Part shown: one piece after another, positions 53,520 through 57,337 of the stretch
Numbering within the stretch: the stretch's first letter is position 1
Layout: the number at the start of each line of letters is the position of its first letter
NCBI GenBank assembly: GCA_019359075.1
Contig: JAHHIB010000056.1
Location: 1 to 57,337, forward strand
DNA length: 57,337 nt
Direction: 5' to 3'
Source: Kalymmatonema hyalinum WJT4-NPBG1
Lineage (GTDB): Bacteria > Cyanobacteriota > Cyanobacteriia > Cyanobacteriales > Nostocaceae
Position numbers and translations under genes: made by a program
The notes under the pieces: generated by a model
Seen by the model: only the letters and a program-made list of their open reading frames with translations
The model's database searches: none
What the model was told of the DNA's origin: nothing

Positions 53520-53655
53520 CTAGTGGTCTGTCAACCGAAAAATGACGGGTGAAGGCAGGCAGTTCTTGAGCAGGGGAAGCAGAGGAGCAGGGGGAGAAAA
53601 GAACTTGGATTTTTTTACCATTAACCCAGCACGCGTTAGCTTGACAGACTACTAG
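53520..53655. mobile_element. 136-bp MITE-like element
   Basis: CTAGTGGTCTGTCAA (53520-53534) and TTGACAGACTACTAG (53641-53655) are terminal inverted repeats matching 14 of 15. The interior encodes nothing convincing. It lies next to the decayed tnpB. Confidence 0.7.
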
Positions 53656-53684
53656 TAGAAATTTTTTTGTCACTTTGACATCCT

Positions 53685-53706
53685 CCCCAGCCGTCCATGC
53701 ATGGGG
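53685..53706 (-). terminator. Hairpin at the 3' end of the tnpB remnant
   Basis: CCCCA and TGGGG (53685-53689 and 53702-53706) form a short stem; the adjacent cctaagtcgtgagtcttagg forms another. Such paired hairpins follow cyanobacterial IS200/IS605 tnpB genes and may be the right end of the element. Confidence 0.4.
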
Positions 53707-53717
53707 ATTCCTAAGAC

Positions 53718-54464
53718 TCACGACTTAGGTTTGTGCTTCTTTCCCTTACGGGTTTTGCTTACGCACGCCCCTTCGGATCTACGCAACTGCCCTTCAACCT
53801 TATTGTTGTCAGGTCTTATGTTCGCTCCACAGACTGAAACGGCAAGCCCTGCCGCCAAGATGTTCTTACTTGCATTGATATCTCGCTCATGAACAGTGCC
53901 GCATTCTGGACACTTCCACTCTCTAATATTCAACGGCATCGAACCTACTATATGCCCACAGTTGCCACACCTTTTAGAGCTTGGAAACCATCGATCAAGA
54001 ACATGACCGCAGCATGAACAAGTCTTGGAACTGGGAAAAAATCTCCCTATTTCTACAAGTTGTCCATCCACCGCTTTCAACTTGTAGTCTAGGAAATTGA
54101 TAAACATTCCCCAACCAACATCGGATATTGATTAAGCTCGTGCTTCCGGTTGCGTACCATTCCCTTGACGTGGAGGTTCTCCACAGCAATAACTTGGCTT
54201 TCGTTTACCAATTTTCTGCTCAATTTATTTATGCAAAAAGTCTTGGCGGGAATTTGATACTCGTTCGTGAACAAGAGCTACTCGTTTTCTATATTTCTGT
54301 CTAGAATTGCTTCCTTGTAGAGACGCGCCATCCGAGAGTTCTACACGGGCAAGCTTTTTCTGTTTACGAGCTAGATTTTTCTCATGACGTTTGAGGTGTT
54401 TTGGATTGGAGTGCTTGGTAACTTGTTCACCATCATGAACAATAGCAAAATCTTTCAATCCCAA
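53718..54464 (-). pseudogene. tnpB: Decayed IS200/IS605 TnpB (RNA-guided nuclease) gene
   Basis: Three frames on the minus strand give, in order, GLKDFAIVHDGEQV with NPKHLKRHEKNLARKQKKLA (54464-54225), KLSRKLVNESQVIAVENLHV (from about 54225 to 54130), and DYKLKAVDGQLVEIGRFFPSS (from 54107) through CPECGTVHERDINASKNILA. They cover the RuvC I region, the RuvC II glutamate in AVEN, the zinc ribbon and the RuvC III aspartate in ERDINAS. Lesions: the N-terminal half is absent, an extra TAAA after FLHK shifts the frame, a second frameshift lies near 54115, SDGASLQ is inserted after ARVEL, and the first zinc-ribbon half is duplicated (FPSSKTCSCCGH, FPSSKRCGNCGH). It is not functional. Confidence 0.85.
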
Positions 54465-54556
54465 ATGACAAGATGCGTTTGCCCTGGGGTACGGGTACAG
54501 CCAGATCGCGGTTGTAGGTAGGGATGCCCGATAGTTTTAAAACTCTTATAGGATTT

Positions 54557-54585
54557 AATCCCCCGAACTTAAACTTCGGGGGATT
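54557..54585. terminator. Hairpin between tnpB remnant and tRNA-His
   Basis: AATCCCCCGAA (54557-54567), 7-nt loop, TTCGGGGGATT (54575-54585): a perfect 11-bp stem, 58 bp downstream of tRNA-His. It may end the tRNA transcript or be the other end of the IS200/IS605 element. Confidence 0.55.
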
Positions 54586-54643
54586 TCGCGTTGACCACTG
54601 CTTGAGCTTAATGTCAACCCGATTGTTACTCTTTTAACTGCAG

Positions 54644-54717
54644 GGCGAACGATGGGAGTCGAACCCACCAGTGGAGGTACCACAAACCTCTGCCTTAACC
54701 GCTTGGCTACGCTCGCC
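54644..54717 (-). tRNA. trnH: tRNA-His (GTG)
   Basis: Read on the minus strand, the gene folds into a full cloverleaf. The acceptor stem is eight pairs (GGCGAGCG with CGTTCGCC), i.e. with the extra G-1:C73 pair diagnostic of tRNA-His. The anticodon arm is GAGGT-TTGTGGT-ACCTC with anticodon GTG, and the T arm contains GGTTCGACTCC. CCA is not encoded. It is a possible integration target, as the tnpB remnant lies close by. Confidence 0.95.
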
Positions 54718-54828
54718 ATTACTATCCATAGTATAACACTGCTGCTGAATAGATCAAGTGCTTTTGCCAAAGGAACGGACTCAGTTAATCTGGAGTCTAA
54801 TTACTACGGCGAATAGCAATTATGAAAA

Positions 54829-55209
54829 ATGAGAGCCTTTACTATTATTGCATGTGTGGGAGTAGTGGGAGTATCAGTTTTGGGTCTCGCGATGGCGAAC
54901 ACAAATCCTAGTCAGGCGAGATATGAAGAGTATGCAGTGGAAAGGCTGACCGAATACTTGAAAAGCAATGTTTGTAAGAAAACTACAAATTTATTAGAGA
55001 ATTTAATACAAATGAACTGCGATAAATTGGTAGACGTAGCAAACCCGCGTATCAGGGAAGTTATCTCAATTCGTACACAAAAACAAGATTTCATCCTTTT
55101 TAGTGTTTACCGTACAGATCTAAAACTCAATAATTGGATACCCTCTTATAAATTTGAGACCGTGGGAGCATTGGACAACTTCTACACATACAGCGCCCAA
55201 AAGCAATAG
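54829..55209 (+). CDS. DUF4359 family exported protein
   Basis: The 126-residue protein has an N-terminal hydrophobic segment (about 5-23, signal or anchor) followed by a DUF4359-like domain: TNPSQARYEEYAVERLTEYL, two cysteines (NVCKK, MNCDKL), QDFILFSVYRTDL and SYKFETVGALDNFYTY. The function of the family is unknown. ATG 54829 (an ATG seven bases upstream is out of frame). It stands alone between tRNA-His and the catalase gene. Confidence 0.85.
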   Translation: MRAFTIIACVGVVGVSVLGLAMANTNPSQARYEEYAVERLTEYLKSNVCKKTTNLLENLIQMNCDKLVDVANPRIREVISIRTQKQDFILFSVYRTDLKLNNWIPSYKFETVGALDNFYTYSAQKQ

Positions 55210-55406
55210 CTTGCCTGAAAATAATAACGACTTTGGATAGAGGAACTCACAGAGCAAGTCTTTCTCAGGATGCAGGTTTCAGCGAGCTGTCACCCTTAAC
55301 ATTTGTAAATGGGTGCGGAAAATTTCCAGCTTTCAACAAGAGTCCGATTCACAAAGCTTACTCTTAAGGAACTGGAATAAATAAATCAAAAAAAAGGAGC
55401 AGAGTT

Positions 55407-56090
55407 GTGTTTTTTCACAAAAAAGAAACAATTAAACCTGTTAACATTGCTGAACCGAATCCACGTTTTGCTCAACTACTTTTAGAGCAATTTGGTGGTG
55501 CAACAGGTGAATTAACAGCAGCTTTGCAATACTGGACGCAGTCCTTACACTGCGAAAATCCTGGAATTCGGGATATGTTGCAAGACATTGCTCTCGAAGA
55601 GTTTAGCCATTTGGAGATGGTAGGCAGACTCATCGAAGGTCATACTAAAAATGTTGACCAAACCGAGGCTTACAAAAGCACTTTGTTTGCTGTGCGGGGT
55701 GTGGGACCTCACTTGCTAGATAGTCAAGGTCAAGCTTGGACAGCAGCTTATGTTAATGAAGGTGGTGACGTAGTACGCGATTTGCGGGCTGACATTGCTG
55801 CTGAAGCTGGCGCACGTCAAACCTACGAAGAATTGATTAAGCTAGCTTCTGATGACGCTACTAAACAAGCACTCGTTCATCTTCTGACGCGGGAAATTTC
55901 TCATACCCAAATGTTCATGAAGGCTCTGGATTCTTTGGGTAAGTTAACTGACCCATTCTTCGGTAATATCCAACCTGACACCACTGTGGACATTTACTAC
56001 AACTTGTCTAGTAATGGTAAGGACGAACGCGGTCCTTGGAACTCTGAACCAACTTTCCGTTACGTTGCTGATCCCGTTGCAGAAAAGTAA
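55407..56090 (+). CDS. Manganese (non-haem) catalase
   Basis: The 227-residue protein is a dinuclear-manganese catalase that destroys H2O2 in the cytosol. The ferritin-like four-helix core keeps the ligands: glutamate in GATGELTAALQYW, the ExxH pair in ALEEFSHLEM, glutamate in DIAAEAGARQTYEE, and the second ExxH in TREISHTQMF. The start is GTG at 55407, preceded by AAAAGGAGCAGAGTT. The length matches the short cyanobacterial manganese catalases. A hairpin at 56141-56165 follows, so it is monocistronic. Confidence 0.93.
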   Translation: MFFHKKETIKPVNIAEPNPRFAQLLLEQFGGATGELTAALQYWTQSLHCENPGIRDMLQDIALEEFSHLEMVGRLIEGHTKNVDQTEAYKSTLFAVRGVGPHLLDSQGQAWTAAYVNEGGDVVRDLRADIAAEAGARQTYEELIKLASDDATKQALVHLLTREISHTQMFMKALDSLGKLTDPFFGNIQPDTTVDIYYNLSSNGKDERGPWNSEPTFRYVADPVAEK

Positions 56091-56461
56091 GTTGAGAAAT
56101 CAACTGACATCTGACGGCATTCTCAATTAATCTCCACAACAGCTAGGAACTTACAGTTCCTGGCTAATTGCTATTTCTAACCCCCATTCATTCCGCACCC
56201 CAACTGTCACAAGCGGCAATTAATGAAGTAATTTTTTCAATAAAAAATAACATTATACTTTTGATTGAGTAAAAACAAGAAAGAGAAAGCGTAAAGACTA
56301 AGATTTAACACATCCAAATTATTCTCAATTATTAGCAATAAGAAGGAAATATCTTTTCTGTTGTATTTTATAAATGAATCTTTATGGTTACCAGGGTAAA
56401 CCCATCTAATTTTATTTGACAAATCATCAATTGTATGAGTTGTAATTTAGAGGTGTATTTT
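56091..56461. other. AT-rich stretch after the catalase gene
   Basis: About 370 bp with no gene apart from the terminator at 56141-56165. Confidence 0.35.
56141..56165 (+). terminator. Hairpin after manganese catalase
   Basis: AGCTAGGAAC (56141-56150), loop TTACA, GTTCCTGGCT (56156-56165): 10 pairs with one T-G wobble, followed by AATTGCTATTTCT. Confidence 0.6.
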
Positions 56462-56624
56462 GTGATCTATCAAACTGTAAAGTTGTGTAATTACTGCAAT
56501 ATTTCCATGAAAAATAGCGATCGCAACGATATCTAGCAATTGATGTTGTTTAGTACGCTTAATTCTTGGGTCTTCCAGGGAGCGAAAAGTATTTGAGGAT
56601 AGTATCGTCGAAGTTCGCAGTCAT
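56462..56624 (-). pseudogene. N-terminal fragment of an ISAs1-type transposase
   Basis: ATG at 56624 (minus) encodes MTANFDDTILKYFSLP, then a one-base frameshift leads into LEDPRIKRTKQHQLLDIVAI and AIFHGNIAVITQLYSLIDH. D-P-R-x-x-R-x-K-x-H-x-L-x-D-I is the opening signature of ISAs1-family transposases. Only about 55 of about 370 residues remain. It is a dead remnant. Confidence 0.7.
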
Positions 56625-56850
56625 AATTTGTCAATCTTGCGATCGCCTGAAATGCTGACAAAACTACAATTCCCTACTATACCTCATCTTTAGAACTGCA
56701 AATGTTATTTATTCTTAAAACAATAAATAGAACTGAGGAAGGACAGGAGACGTCATTGCACAATTGCCTATTCATTCCACATCTTCGTGGGCTTTCACCT
56801 TCAAAATCTGTAAAAATTGAAAAATAACTTGAATACTGGAATTCTCCTAG

Positions 56851-57150
56851 CTAAGCCAAAAGACTATAGCGGCGGATATCAGGTTCAGCAGCAAGCAAAC
56901 CGTCAAGTTTAGCATCTGCTTCCTTTATATGGGCTGTGGCTAAATGAGCATCAAGAGCATCATCAGAAGCCCATTCCTCAACAAAAGTGAAATCTGTGGG
57001 AGCAGACTGATTTTGTAGTAATTCATATTTTATACAGCCTTGCTCCTGTCGAGATGGTTCAATGAACCCCAGCAGCACAGCTTTAACAGCTTCCACTTTT
57101 TCAGGTAAAGCAACAATCCGAGCAACAACGCGAACAGTTTGGTTAGTCAT
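56851..57150 (-). CDS. ABM-domain (quinol-type) monooxygenase
   Basis: The 99-residue protein has the small dimeric alpha/beta-barrel ABM fold: VRVVARIVALPEKVEAVKAV, EQGCIKYELLQNQ, FTFVEEWASDDALDAHLATA. Relatives include YgiN-type quinol monooxygenases and many uncharacterised proteins, so the substrate is open. ATG at 57150. It is monocistronic as far as visible. Confidence 0.85.
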   Translation of the reverse strand: MTNQTVRVVARIVALPEKVEAVKAVLLGFIEPSRQEQGCIKYELLQNQSAPTDFTFVEEWASDDALDAHLATAHIKEADAKLDGLLAAEPDIRRYSLLA

Positions 57151-57261
57151 TGGTGATGTAAGTTAGTTGTTAATTGCTGGTTATGAATTATTAGTGGTTA
57201 TTTGTCAACAATTAACCCAAGTTGCTAGTTATTTGAGAAGGCGATCGCAAAGATAATAAAA

Positions 57262-57289
57262 TCCCCTCCAGTAAGAAAAACGGAGGGGA
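57262..57289. other. Hairpin just before the right-edge transposase start
   Basis: TCCCCTCC (57262-57269) pairs with GGAGGGGA (57282-57289) around a 12-nt loop, ending 3 bases before the ATG at 57293. It could be the element end or a structure that hides the start from ribosomes. Confidence 0.5.
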
Positions 57290-57292
57290 ATT

Positions 57293-57337
57293 ATGTTAAA
57301 TGAAACAATTGCTGTCTATGCTATCATTGACGACTTG
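57293..57337 (+). CDS. Start of a transposase, cut by the window edge
   Basis: ATG at 57293 encodes MLNETIAVYAIIDDL to the last base. The opening resembles transposases with a YAI-x-DDLLK N-terminus that I associate with IS982-like or IS4-like elements in Nostocales. Only 15 codons are visible, so family and intactness cannot be judged. Confidence 0.45.
   Translation, partial: MLNETIAVYAIIDDL

Overview
The window reads as a chromosomal segment of a filamentous, probably heterocyst-forming cyanobacterium (Nostocales-like). The grounds are many gcgatcgc (HIP1) sites, a phycobiliprotein gene (allophycocyanin alpha paralogue), nblS next to purD, a cyanobacterial DnaB intein, sucrose synthase, KGK, DUF4359, TIGR03792 and phasin-like proteins, and abundant dispersed palindromes and heptamer repeats. 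No rRNA operon or CRISPR array was seen. One tRNA gene, tRNA-His(GTG), is present.

Layout. 1-3.4 kb: a 5'-truncated aminotransferase, an orphan apcA paralogue, a pentapeptide-repeat gene without a clear start, a dead RRM RNA-binding-protein gene (nonsense plus frameshift) and a zinc-ribbon gene with a premature stop. 3.7-8.4 kb: acireductone dioxygenase, cysK, photolyase, a highly structured gene-free stretch resembling a TnpB-type guide RNA, and a DMT permease. 8.9-14.4 kb: a DM13 protein, a histidine kinase lacking its ATPase domain, an OmpR-type regulator and a duplicated GAF-kinase protein whose second half has lost the phosphorylated histidine. 14.4-17.4 kb is a graveyard of fragments (STPK/AAA kinase, IS5-type transposase, tyrosine recombinase). 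17.5-26.8 kb: CHAT-domain protein, giant DUF2157-like membrane protein, purD, nblS. 27-32.6 kb: a secreted protein, a broken and an intact CadD-type transporter, a zinc-ribbon protein, a 21-bp tandem repeat and small genes. 32.6-36.1 kb: a NACHT NTPase with nine nearly identical HEAT-like repeats, followed in the same direction by antitoxin-like genes. 36.5-48.6 kb: housekeeping and hypothetical genes including intein-containing dnaB, a GH57/DUF3536 enzyme and a Ca2+/H+ antiporter, plus a Uma2 pseudogene cut by a MITE. 49-57.3 kb: two peptidoglycan-binding proteins, susA, a decayed tnpB, tRNA-His, DUF4359, manganese catalase, an ISAs1 fragment, an ABM monooxygenase and the start of a transposase at the right edge.

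Themes. Two-component and stress signalling genes (nblS, two kinase loci, a regulator, CHAT) sit among oxidative and light-stress enzymes (photolyase, Mn catalase, FKBP). Gene decay is heavy: at least nine loci are broken, several by identifiable single events. The most unusual locus is the NACHT-HEAT gene. Its repeats are almost invariant except at a block of four or five residues per unit, the pattern expected of a recognition surface that diversifies while the scaffold is homogenised by recombination.
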